This document shows positions 47,341-55,089 of a stretch of DNA of 64,000 bases, piece by piece. The notes below the pieces were generated by a model. It was given only the letters and a program-made list of their open reading frames with translations, was not told where the DNA came from and ran no database searches. The stretch lies in IMG/VR virus record IMGVR_UViG_3300041583_000345, positions 57,931-121,930 of that record. One strand, 5' to 3'. The stretch's first letter is position 1, and the number at the start of each line of letters is the position of its first letter. Position numbers and translations under genes: made by a program. Origin of the DNA: a virus.

Positions 47341-49968
47341 TTATAAATTAACTTTTAGCCCTAATGCTTTTATACGGCTACTCCATAGTCTTTTAATCTT
47401 CATTCCTTCTTCCGGTGTAACTTCTACTTTATTTAGATAATCATCCACGACGTCTTTAAATGGAGTCTTACTCTTCTTAGCCTTAAAGTACATCCCCTGT
47501 ATCATTGCATCTATTTCTTTTGGAAGAGTATAGTATTTATTTTTATCTAACAAACCTACATTAATAAGGTCTCGTAAAGTTTGATCGTTTCCAAGGTACT
47601 TTCCCTGTTTTAAATTAGTGCCATCCTGTGTGAGGTGCTCTATTTCATGACGTATCACATCTTTAATATCCATTGATAATTCCTGATAATCTATTTTTTT
47701 AGGAACTTCAAATACTATATTTATTAGGGGTTGTATTTCATCTCCATCATCATCAATACCGGGGTTTGCTCCTCCATCTACTGAATAGTTATCTTCTGTG
47801 TTTCTCATGTGGATGTTTAAGTCAAACTCTAAAGGATGGTTATAATCAGCATCTTCCTCAGGACCTACTCTAAATGTATCCTCTACATCCTCACCTTTTA
47901 GGTGTGCAGTTTTAAATACTTTAAATACCGCGCTAGAGATATCATTAGATATCTTATCATACTTTCCTTCACTCACTACTGTTTTTTTTTTCTGACCGTC
48001 TTCCCAGTTGCGGAAGGTTATATTACCCTGTAAATACGCTTCTTTCTCTATCTCTAATAGATTATTATCTTCATTTGTATCACTAGTACCTATTAGGCCT
48101 AAACGTCCTTCTAGGTTCTGTATATGATGTATCATTTCGTGTACAAATGATCTCATAATATCTTTAGGGTGCCTTCCCTCTACATACAAAACTACTTCTT
48201 TTAAAGATGGGTCATAATATGCTGTCTTTCCAAAGAAATTTTCTGATTCGGTTAGGTCTTTTCTAATTCTAATCTCCGGAAGAGGTATAATTTTCATTTT
48301 TTGATCTATCATATACTCTAAAATAGAAGACATATAAGGTGTATAGTCAAATCCTTTTCTTTCTCCTTCCCCTTTTAGAGTTATACGTATATGATCTTGG
48401 TGAAACTCTATATTATAAAAGCTATCTCCAAGTACATCTCTCAATTGATTAAAGGTTCTCAGTAATTTAGCCCTATCATCTGATCTAATTATGGATTTAG
48501 GAGCGATAGGTGTTCCTAAGGATCCTTCTTTAATTTCTTCTTTAGTTGAAAATAAATCTTCAAGTGTACTAGTAAGGGCCATTTCCATTAACGTAGGGGC
48601 TAGTATATTTAATATCTTCTCTCTATCGCTCTTAGATACTTCTTTAGGTATCCAATTACCGGTTTTTAAGTATGTTTCTGAGTGTCTAATTGCAGTGGCA
48701 GAGAATTTATTATCTTCGTCTTTAACTTCAGGTAGGGTGAGTATCTCTAGATTTGGGTGTCTTTCAGGTTGTTTTAAGAAACCTGTAAATTTACTCATTT
48801 CGTCAGGAAGTGCTCCTGTAATAATCTTACCTACTGTGTTCTCATTATATTCTACGTACTTGTATATATCCGTTACTGGTGAGATAGGGCTAATTTTTAA
48901 TTCTATATCTGTAGGTATATACTTTGAATATACTTTCCAAATTTGTAAGGACTGGTCAGGGGTTATTTCTAATCCTTCCCTTACTTTTTTACCAATAAAA
49001 ATTACTAGTTTATCAGCTTTTCCTGCAAGTATTTTAGCATTATTAAAATGTGCTAAATGAGGAGGTTTAAATCCTCCTCCATACAGGGCTACTGTTTTAT
49101 TTTTATTTTCTTGTTCAAGTAAACTATCTACTTTGCTAAGTGCTTTTTCTTTATTATCACCTTTCGGGGTATTCGCTTCTCCTGATTTAACTGATATCAT
49201 ACTTTTAAAAATACCTTTTACCCTATTTTTTGATCTAGGATTTTTTAATTTATGAACAACGTCTACTAATAACTCTTCAAATGAACCTTCTATATTATAG
49301 TTGGATAGTAAATCTTTTATACTATTCCAATTAGTTGAAGTCCAAATTTCCTCTCTAGATACTTCTTTAAACCCTTCTAGTTTGACTTTTCGTAGTGTTA
49401 ATTTATTTGAACTTAAGTTAAATTCAAATTCTTCGTTTTCTTCTAAGGTAGGTATGTTTTTAATTCCCATTCTCTTGAATACATCTTGAGGATTTTCTTC
49501 AAGTAGAACCACTTTAGTCAACCCTAAAATTAATCCTTGCTTTTCAGCAGGTATATCTAAGAACCCACCTTTAAATTTATGTTCTTCATCGGTAAGGGAT
49601 ATTATATTATCTACCTGTATGTACTGGTTTTCTTTACCCTCTATCGGGTACAGTACCGAAATAATTTCTCCAGAATTATAATACTTTCTTCCCAAGTATT
49701 TTTCACTTTTAAATGGAATAATAATAGTGCTAGGAAGAGAATTAATTACACTTATAATTCTTTGTTTAACTTCTTTTTTATCTTCCCCTTCAAATAGGGT
49801 TATTAAATCTAAATCCCCATAATCAGATTTAGACCCTACTTTAACACTGCCGGAAAGATCCGCTTTCTTAAAACCAGGTACTTTTTTTAGAACTTCTTTT
49901 ATATATTTCTGAAATGTCTTTTGTACATCTGCTTTTTCAATTCTATTTCCTCCTGCTACTCCTGACAT
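47341..49968 (-). CDS. Fusion of nucleotidyltransferase, HIGH-type adenylyltransferase and two HExxH modules
   Basis: An 875-residue multidomain protein. (1) Residues about 20-130: pol-beta-type nucleotidyltransferase, GSVKVGSKSDYGDLDL (G40/S41, D52, D54) and a later Asp in YIQVD. (2) Residues about 290-460: cytidylyl/adenylyltransferase fold with GGFKPPHLAH (298-307) and SATAIR (423-428), as in NMN or nicotinate adenylyltransferases. (3) HEMIHH at 610-615, with a later Glu (EIEKEA), as in zinc metallopeptidases. (4) RHEIEH at 773-778, a second HExxH. Function is unknown. It could supply NAD-linked chemistry plus a protease, or be cut into parts. The upstream 302-residue gene has a related first domain. 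Confidence 0.78.
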   Translation of the reverse strand: MSGVAGGNRIEKADVQKTFQKYIKEVLKKVPGFKKADLSGSVKVGSKSDYGDLDLITLFEGEDKKEVKQRIISVINSLPSTIIIPFKSEKYLGRKYYNSGEIISVLYPIEGKENQYIQVDNIISLTDEEHKFKGGFLDIPAEKQGLILGLTKVVLLEENPQDVFKRMGIKNIPTLEENEEFEFNLSSNKLTLRKVKLEGFKEVSREEIWTSTNWNSIKDLLSNYNIEGSFEELLVDVVHKLKNPRSKNRVKGIFKSMISVKSGEANTPKGDNKEKALSKVDSLLEQENKNKTVALYGGGFKPPHLAHFNNAKILAGKADKLVIFIGKKVREGLEITPDQSLQIWKVYSKYIPTDIELKISPISPVTDIYKYVEYNENTVGKIITGALPDEMSKFTGFLKQPERHPNLEILTLPEVKDEDNKFSATAIRHSETYLKTGNWIPKEVSKSDREKILNILAPTLMEMALTSTLEDLFSTKEEIKEGSLGTPIAPKSIIRSDDRAKLLRTFNQLRDVLGDSFYNIEFHQDHIRITLKGEGERKGFDYTPYMSSILEYMIDQKMKIIPLPEIRIRKDLTESENFFGKTAYYDPSLKEVVLYVEGRHPKDIMRSFVHEMIHHIQNLEGRLGLIGTSDTNEDNNLLEIEKEAYLQGNITFRNWEDGQKKKTVVSEGKYDKISNDISSAVFKVFKTAHLKGEDVEDTFRVGPEEDADYNHPLEFDLNIHMRNTEDNYSVDGGANPGIDDDGDEIQPLINIVFEVPKKIDYQELSMDIKDVIRHEIEHLTQDGTNLKQGKYLGNDQTLRDLINVGLLDKNKYYTLPKEIDAMIQGMYFKAKKSKTPFKDVVDDYLNKVEVTPEEGMKIKRLWSSRIKALGLKVNL

Positions 49969-49972
49969 ATTA

Positions 49973-50881
49973 TTATACTTTATATATTGTTAATTTTGAA
50001 TCATCTGGTAGAAATTTTCCTTTCAGTCCTAATCTTTCCTGATTATCAATCCAGTAAGGTTGTAAATCTTCAGGTATATCAGCTCTAGTAGAGTCTAGAA
50101 TCTTAATAAATCGATCTAAAATACTATTTAACACATCTTCTTTAAAGTTATTTCTCATAAACTCTATTAATTTAAAATAATCTTCTAATATTTCCGAAGT
50201 AAATTTTATATTATAAGATTTGGTTAATAAGTCTATTGCTTTAGAAGGTGACTTTGCTACTATTTTTTGAGTTTCTTTATCCTTAACTCCGTAGTTATGG
50301 GAAAATGTATATCCTAAATTTGAAAATAAAGCAAGCATTAGTTGTGTTCTATGTAGTCCTTTAACATTTCCTGAGTAGTTAGCGGAGTAGTAAGCAAAGG
50401 ATAACCAATCGAGATTACCGAAGTTAATGTCAATTTGTACCCCTATATTAGATTGTTCACCTTGGGGATTATATTGGGGGAATACAAAAAATAGAGTACC
50501 TGTTGATGAGCTTTTCTTATCAACTCCTATATCGGTGTTAAATTCTTCTATCTTATCCGCAATAGTATCCAGTACCGCTCTTTTAATTAACTGCCTGTTT
50601 GTTGCAGATCTAGCTCTTTGTTTATGGTTCCTATATAGTTCAACAATTTTAGATCTATCTAAATCCCAATCTTCTACTTGTATTAGAGATCTTTCTCCCA
50701 TTGCTAAGTCTATATCCCCGGAGTATTCTTTTTTTCCAACTGAACCTAGGGGTTTAATGTCTTTAAAGTATTTAGATGCTTTAGGGAAGATAGTACCTAA
50801 CTGCTGGTAGAATTTACCTAATGTAGGTTCTATGTCCTCTCTTTTTATCTTATCTGTAGCATTAAATACATTACCTCCCAT
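49973..50881 (-). CDS. Pol-beta-type nucleotidyltransferase
   Basis: The 302-residue protein has GSVGKKEYSGDIDLAMG (G46/S47, D56, D58) and a third acidic strand in VQIDINFG, the nucleotidyltransferase triad. Its N-terminal domain is like that of the adjacent 875-residue protein, so the pair probably came from a duplication. The helical C-terminal half includes LDRFIKILDSTRADIPEDL. The transferred group and target are unknown. It is the first gene of this operon, 5 nt before the fusion gene. Confidence 0.72.
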   Translation of the reverse strand: MGGNVFNATDKIKREDIEPTLGKFYQQLGTIFPKASKYFKDIKPLGSVGKKEYSGDIDLAMGERSLIQVEDWDLDRSKIVELYRNHKQRARSATNRQLIKRAVLDTIADKIEEFNTDIGVDKKSSSTGTLFFVFPQYNPQGEQSNIGVQIDINFGNLDWLSFAYYSANYSGNVKGLHRTQLMLALFSNLGYTFSHNYGVKDKETQKIVAKSPSKAIDLLTKSYNIKFTSEILEDYFKLIEFMRNNFKEDVLNSILDRFIKILDSTRADIPEDLQPYWIDNQERLGLKGKFLPDDSKLTIYKV

Positions 50882-50970
50882 ATTTCAATATCTTTATTAG
50901 TTTCTAAATATAGTAAATTTAATTCAAATAAACTACACTATTCTAATAAATAGTTTCTATATACGTTTAC

Positions 50971-51756
50971 TTACTCAAGCTTAAGTGCGGTGGGAAATGA
51001 CTTATATGCAGGCTTAACATCAGGGTTATCTAGTAAAAAGAGCTTGTAGATTAACATAAATAACTCATGATTTTTATCAATTTCATCTACAACTTTAATT
51101 TGCCAACCCTTACCTTGGTATGTATCTTTCTTTTTAGATTCTCCTCTAGTTAAAGCCTTCAACCATAAGATCCCAGTTCTTTGTATCTTTAATCCTGTTT
51201 TTTCTTCTATAGCTTTAGCGTATGCAGCTAACTGTAGGTCATAAGTTTTATGTAAATGGTTAGATGTTTTAATATCTAGTAACCATATTTCTCCATCCAT
51301 TTTTACAACTAAATCTGCTGTGCCTGCATATTTGTGTTTATCTGACCAAACAAATTCTTCAGTTGAAATTAATTCAGGTTTATGTGTAGTCCAAAACTCA
51401 TGAAATCTCATAATCATTTGCCAAACAAGTTGAGAGTATTTTGCATTTCCAAAATCATCTATCCAGTTTAATTCTTCTCCTTTTAATAATGCTTCAGCTG
51501 CTTCGTGTACCTGTGTACCTTCTCTACCAGCTTTCCTCATTATAATATCGGAGTTGTGTCCTACATCTTTTAACCAGCTTTCAAAAAACCTATTCTTTGG
51601 CATGTATTGAAGTATGGTTGTTACTGATGGGTAAAATACATCTTCGTCTCTCTGGTAAACTCTTCTATCTAGAAAGTTAACCTGTTTAAGTTTTTTGTTC
51701 CAATCTAATCCCGGTTTTGTACTTTCTTTATTAAAATTTGTTCCTTTTTCAATCAT
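50971..51756 (-). CDS. PD-(D/E)XK exonuclease (RecB/Cas4-like)
   Basis: The 261-residue protein has the nuclease order GTQVHEAAEALLKGEE (His), HKYAGTADLVVKMD (Asp), IWLLDIKTSN (E/D-x-K) and DLQLAAYAKAIE (QxxxY). This is the RecB-like fold used for DNA end processing in many phages. It overlaps the primase stop by 4 nt and is the only nuclease of this type next to a replication gene, so it may act in recombination or repair of phage DNA. Confidence 0.85.
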   Translation of the reverse strand: MIEKGTNFNKESTKPGLDWNKKLKQVNFLDRRVYQRDEDVFYPSVTTILQYMPKNRFFESWLKDVGHNSDIIMRKAGREGTQVHEAAEALLKGEELNWIDDFGNAKYSQLVWQMIMRFHEFWTTHKPELISTEEFVWSDKHKYAGTADLVVKMDGEIWLLDIKTSNHLHKTYDLQLAAYAKAIEEKTGLKIQRTGILWLKALTRGESKKKDTYQGKGWQIKVVDEIDKNHELFMLIYKLFLLDNPDVKPAYKSFPTALKLE

Positions 51757-52676
51757 AGGTCTAATTTATGCAGTATTAAACTTGAAAAATCTAATTCTTC
51801 TGCTATTTGTACTAATTTAGTAAAAGCTTCAAAGCCCATTTCAGATGGGTCTTTAGATTGAAGGTTTATTATAAATATTCTTTTACCTTGGTTTAATAAT
51901 TGTTCTGCTATTTTTAAAGCAGTTATTTTTGCATCTAAATCTAATGCTATATATACGTCCACTAATGGACTAGATATAATTTTTTTATAAAGGGCTTCTG
52001 ATATTGCTTTTCCAAGTATTGGAATTGCATTTCTACGAATTGCTATAGCATCAAAAGCTCCTTCACATAGTATAATAGGCTGAGTCCAGTTAATTAGGTT
52101 TTCAAAAAATATTATGTCTTTGGAAGCTTCTGGGTTTTTATACTTAAAGTAATTGCCATCATGACTTCTTCCAACATAGTAATTGAGTTGACCGGATGTA
52201 GAATAACTTGGAATAATAATTCTTCCTCCAAAGTCCCCATCTGTACAGTATCCAATATCATATTTAATAAAATCATTGTCGGTAAGTCCTCGTTCATATA
52301 GATACTTTCTTACTTTATTTGCTATGACTGATGTTGTAGAGGCTCCATATAGTGGTTGAAACTCTTCAGGTAATGTTACTGCTTCTAATCCTTTATACTC
52401 AACATAGGTTCCTTTTGGCAAATACTTTAGTATATCGGCTGCTTGGTCTCTAGGTGTTTTTAACTGTTTTAATAGTGATCGAATAGTTGTACCTCGAGAT
52501 TGGCATACCCAACATTCCCAAAAGTTTTTACCCTCTTCGTTGGTGTGCATATTAATCTCAAGCTTAGGTTTGCGGTGATTACAGAAAGGGCAATGAAAGG
52601 CATAGTTCTCTCTTGCTCTTTTATGGCTTTTGCCAAGTAAGTTTTCAACCGATCCTAATAGGAAAGCATAATCCAT
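51753..52676 (-). CDS. 61: DNA primase (T4 gp61)
   Basis: A 307-residue primase that makes RNA primers for the lagging strand and works with the gp41 helicase. The N-terminal zinc finger has CPFC (29-32) and CWVC (55-58). The TOPRIM core shows IILCEGAFDAIAIRR and VYIALDLDA with the metal-binding Glu and Asp pair. The length is near T4 gp61 (342). It lies far from gp41 in this genome, which is common in T4-like phages. Confidence 0.93.
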   Translation of the reverse strand: MDYAFLLGSVENLLGKSHKRARENYAFHCPFCNHRKPKLEINMHTNEEGKNFWECWVCQSRGTTIRSLLKQLKTPRDQAADILKYLPKGTYVEYKGLEAVTLPEEFQPLYGASTTSVIANKVRKYLYERGLTDNDFIKYDIGYCTDGDFGGRIIIPSYSTSGQLNYYVGRSHDGNYFKYKNPEASKDIIFFENLINWTQPIILCEGAFDAIAIRRNAIPILGKAISEALYKKIISSPLVDVYIALDLDAKITALKIAEQLLNQGKRIFIINLQSKDPSEMGFEAFTKLVQIAEELDFSSLILHKLDL

Positions 52677-52733
52677 AAAAATATCCGTAACTATAATACT
52701 ATAATATACGGACTTTAATTCGATTTAGCAACT

Positions 52734-53162
52734 TTATACGTCAATCATTTTAAGTTGCCTTGTTTTTAGGTCTATCATTACATTCCCCTTACCGAAGTCC
52801 AATTCTTGTGGATCTATATTGTTTTCCTGTGCTTCTTGTTTAACTGCTTCTTCAAAATCATGAGGTATTTCTCCATTGAATACCTGTAAAAGCTCCATTG
52901 TTATAATACCTAATTTTGGGTTCATTACTTCTACATCGTGAATAAAAGCAAAGTTTCTAGTTGGTATTCCTTTTAGAAGTTCTGCATGTTCTATTTCAAC
53001 CTCATCAGTAGTTACTTTAACAACCACATTGTTAACTTGATATGCTGAGCCATAATCTCCTGAACCTAAGAATTTACCTCCGTCTGATTTTATTTTATCT
53101 ACAAGTCTAGTGTATTCTGGTGTAGGTTCTATAATTTCAAGTATAATAGAGGATAATTTCAT
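52734..53162 (-). CDS. Miniature protein-kinase-like protein with capsid-targeting-like N-terminus
   Basis: A 142-residue protein. It starts MKLSSIILE (tag). A kinase-type N-lobe follows: glycine loop GSGDYGSAY (33-41), VVVKV with Lys49, and an alpha-C Glu in VEIEHAEL. A short C-lobe remnant has LDFGKGNVMID (D122...N127, the D-x4-N spacing of HRDxKxxN) and KMIDV with D141 in the DFG position. The protein ends right there, so activation segment and most of the C-lobe are missing. It could be a truncated or minimal kinase, or a regulatory decoy. It is unusual for a phage. Confidence 0.7.
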   Translation of the reverse strand: MKLSSIILEIIEPTPEYTRLVDKIKSDGGKFLGSGDYGSAYQVNNVVVKVTTDEVEIEHAELLKGIPTRNFAFIHDVEVMNPKLGIITMELLQVFNGEIPHDFEEAVKQEAQENNIDPQELDFGKGNVMIDLKTRQLKMIDV

Positions 53163-53166
53163 GTTT

Positions 53167-53607
53167 TTATGATACGTCTATTTCAGAATGTTCAGCATCA
53201 TAACCTGCATTTCTCAAAGCAGATATCACTTCATTTTCATCAAATCTACTTCCATGGGAAAGTACTATTCCTGTTATACTCTTTATCATTTCAATAGCCT
53301 TAACTTCGTCTTCCTCTCTTTGTTTTACACCGTCGATAGATATACTGTATAGTTTACCGGTTTGCTCTACTGAGGTTATATTTATTTTAGGGCTACTGTT
53401 TTCTTCTGCTATTTCATCTAAACCTAAGTGTTTATGAAGTTCTTCCATAAAGAGCCCAACAAGGTGGGAGCCGTATTCATTTCTTACTACTTCTGCTACT
53501 CCTTGTGCAAAATCTTTATATCCTAGATTTGGATCTATTTTATCAATAGCGCTATTAATTGCTACTGCAATTTTACTTTCTTGTAATATTATATCCGTTA
53601 GTTTCAT
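53167..53607 (-). CDS. Tagged protein of unknown function
   Basis: A 146-residue protein starting MKLTDIILQE. The helical middle is GYKDFAQGVAEVVRNEYGSH, and the C-terminal half looks beta-alpha (KLYSISIDGVKQREEDEVKA). No enzyme motif is visible. It overlaps the preceding 44-residue gene (TAATG) and precedes the mini-kinase by 4 nt. The tag suggests virion packaging. Confidence 0.6.
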   Translation of the reverse strand: MKLTDIILQESKIAVAINSAIDKIDPNLGYKDFAQGVAEVVRNEYGSHLVGLFMEELHKHLGLDEIAEENSSPKINITSVEQTGKLYSISIDGVKQREEDEVKAIEMIKSITGIVLSHGSRFDENEVISALRNAGYDAEHSEIDVS

Positions 53608-53741
53608 TACCCCTGCCCTTTATATAGTTTTTGATAGTTTTTTGAACTTTTTAACTTTGATGTTTTACTTTTTGAATGAACTCCTGGTCGGCTTATTTTG
53701 CTTTTTGTTTTTGCTCTCCCGGCTGATGTTTCTTTTGCCAT
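53607..53741 (-). CDS. Small basic protein, 44 residues
   Basis: ATG at 53741 and TAA overlapping the next start. The product is very basic, beginning MAKETSAGRAKTKSKISRPG and then VHSKSKTSKLKSSKNY, ending KGQG. I remember small Ser/Lys/Gly-rich phage proteins with SRPGVHxKxKTSK in marine phages, which supports a real gene. DNA binding is likely from the charge. Confidence 0.72.
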   Translation of the reverse strand: MAKETSAGRAKTKSKISRPGVHSKSKTSKLKSSKNYQKLYKGQG

Positions 53742-53754
53742 ACTACCTTTAATA

Positions 53755-54513
53755 TTATATTCCTAATGATTTAGCATATTTCATTAAATTACAAGTCCAG
53801 TAGCCTGATTTTGTTTTGTCCGTCTTTGTAGAACACTTGTGCCTTATTCTATAAGCAGACATGGCTCCTTTAACTTTATTCTTTTGTGGGATACCCCCAT
53901 CGGTAAAAGCTACTTTTATTACTTTATTCCCATCCTTAACATAAACGTAGTATTTTTTAGTACCTCCACGTTTAGGTTTATCAAGTTTTACTTTTTTACC
54001 TTGATATTCTGCCTCGTTCATATATCCAACTGAAGCTTTTAACATATCAAATCCGCTGTAGTCAAAAGATTCATTATTTACGTCTACTGCTTTTCTAAAC
54101 TTATCCATATCTATTTGACCCCCTATTGATTCAACCATTTCTTTTATCTGGTCAAAATCAATCATATCAGCAATACATGACGCTTCATCAATTGTATCTT
54201 CATTTTCAATCATAGAGTCAATAAGTGCTCCAATTTCAAATAATGGATTATATTTTTTTGATACCATAGGCAGGTCTAATGGAACTTTCATACCATTATA
54301 TTGTGCATATTCTCCTATGTCTGTTGTTTCTATCAGATCTTGGTCCTCTTCTGTTAACTCTATTTCTTCGTTGCTAAGAGATTCTCTTGCTTCAGCAAAT
54401 AGGTTTACAAAGGCTGTTTCGTTACCCCGGTAGACATGTTCGTTTAATGGTAGTCCATTATCTAAATGGTACTTTAATGATGGGTAGCCAAGTACTTCTG
54501 TTAGTTTAATCAT
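53755..54513 (-). CDS. Modular protein with conserved C-terminal phage domain
   Basis: A 252-residue protein. The N-terminus has LTEVLGYPSLKYHLDNGLPL and FVNLFAEARESLSN, the middle is acidic, and the C-terminus (about 165-252) has GGTKKYYVYVKDGNKVIKVA and RHKCSTKTDKTKSGYWTCNL. This end is a domain I have seen fused to many marine phage proteins. Its Cys pair may bind a metal. The domain mix suggests a cargo or structural protein. It overlaps the GIY-YIG gene by 8 nt. Confidence 0.62.
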   Translation of the reverse strand: MIKLTEVLGYPSLKYHLDNGLPLNEHVYRGNETAFVNLFAEARESLSNEEIELTEEDQDLIETTDIGEYAQYNGMKVPLDLPMVSKKYNPLFEIGALIDSMIENEDTIDEASCIADMIDFDQIKEMVESIGGQIDMDKFRKAVDVNNESFDYSGFDMLKASVGYMNEAEYQGKKVKLDKPKRGGTKKYYVYVKDGNKVIKVAFTDGGIPQKNKVKGAMSAYRIRHKCSTKTDKTKSGYWTCNLMKYAKSLGI

Positions 54514-54973
54514 TTTTAAAATCTTTTCTGTAGAATTTCCCGAGGATATTATCGTTTATGTAATCGTTAGTATCTTCAAGTACTCCTTTTATAAATAGGT
54601 ATTTAGTTTCAAAGTACGTTAATTGTTTTTTATTAGGCACGTACTGTAGTATGCTTCTTTGAAAGTCTTCTATTTTTCCTTTCCGTACTAACTCTTTAAT
54701 TTCTACTTGAGAGCCGTAATAGGTTTTCCAATCACTTTCAGTTACTACCTTCTTTTTGGCAGGAGTTCTACCTCCTATACCTGCTGCTTTTCTTTCAGCT
54801 TTTAAGTTTTCAAGCTCTCTTATTCCAAGTCTTTTATTCCTTTCAAAATATAGAACTTTTTTTCCTATATACTTCTTACCTGTCGGTATATGTTTTACTT
54901 CATATATAAAGCCATATGTTCCTGCAGGCATATTTTCTATATCCGGAACCGGTGTTGTGTTATATTTCCACAT
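54506..54973 (-). CDS. GIY-YIG-like nuclease domain protein
   Basis: The 155-residue protein has YGFIYEVKHIPTGKKYIGKK near residues 20-40, the GIY...YIG pair. A basic helix follows (ERNKRLGIRELENLKAERKA), then SDWKTYYGS and a possible catalytic Glu in TYFETKYLF. It is smaller than typical homing enzymes and lacks a DNA-binding tail, so it may act as a general nick or repair nuclease. It begins the accessory operon read towards the primase. Confidence 0.75.
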   Translation of the reverse strand: MWKYNTTPVPDIENMPAGTYGFIYEVKHIPTGKKYIGKKVLYFERNKRLGIRELENLKAERKAAGIGGRTPAKKKVVTESDWKTYYGSQVEIKELVRKGKIEDFQRSILQYVPNKKQLTYFETKYLFIKGVLEDTNDYINDNILGKFYRKDFKND

Positions 54974-54997
54974 ACTTTTGTCTTTTAAAAACGTGAT

Positions 54998-55087
54998 TTA
55001 AGTTCCGTCTGCTTTTAATAAAACAGCGTTGTTTACAACAATTACTTGTTCTACTATATTTTCGTTATTTACTTTTGTCAATGCCAT
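54998..55087 (-). CDS. Short 29-residue MALTK-type peptide gene
   Basis: ATG at 55087 and TAA at 54998-55000. It begins MALTKVNNENIVEQVIVVNN, the start motif of the three larger fibre-region proteins. It lies 2 nt after the stop of the Gly-rich adhesin. It is either a truncated copy of that N-terminal module or a real short attachment peptide. Confidence 0.45.
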   Translation of the reverse strand: MALTKVNNENIVEQVIVVNNAVLLKADGT

Positions 55088-55089
55088 AA

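Noticed and set aside
51870-51877. TATTTATA inside the primase gene
   Set aside because: It lies within coding sequence with no start codon at the usual distance. A chance match in AT-rich DNA.
52112-52297. 61-residue minus-strand frame inside the primase gene
   Set aside because: An alternative frame within a well-supported gp61 gene.
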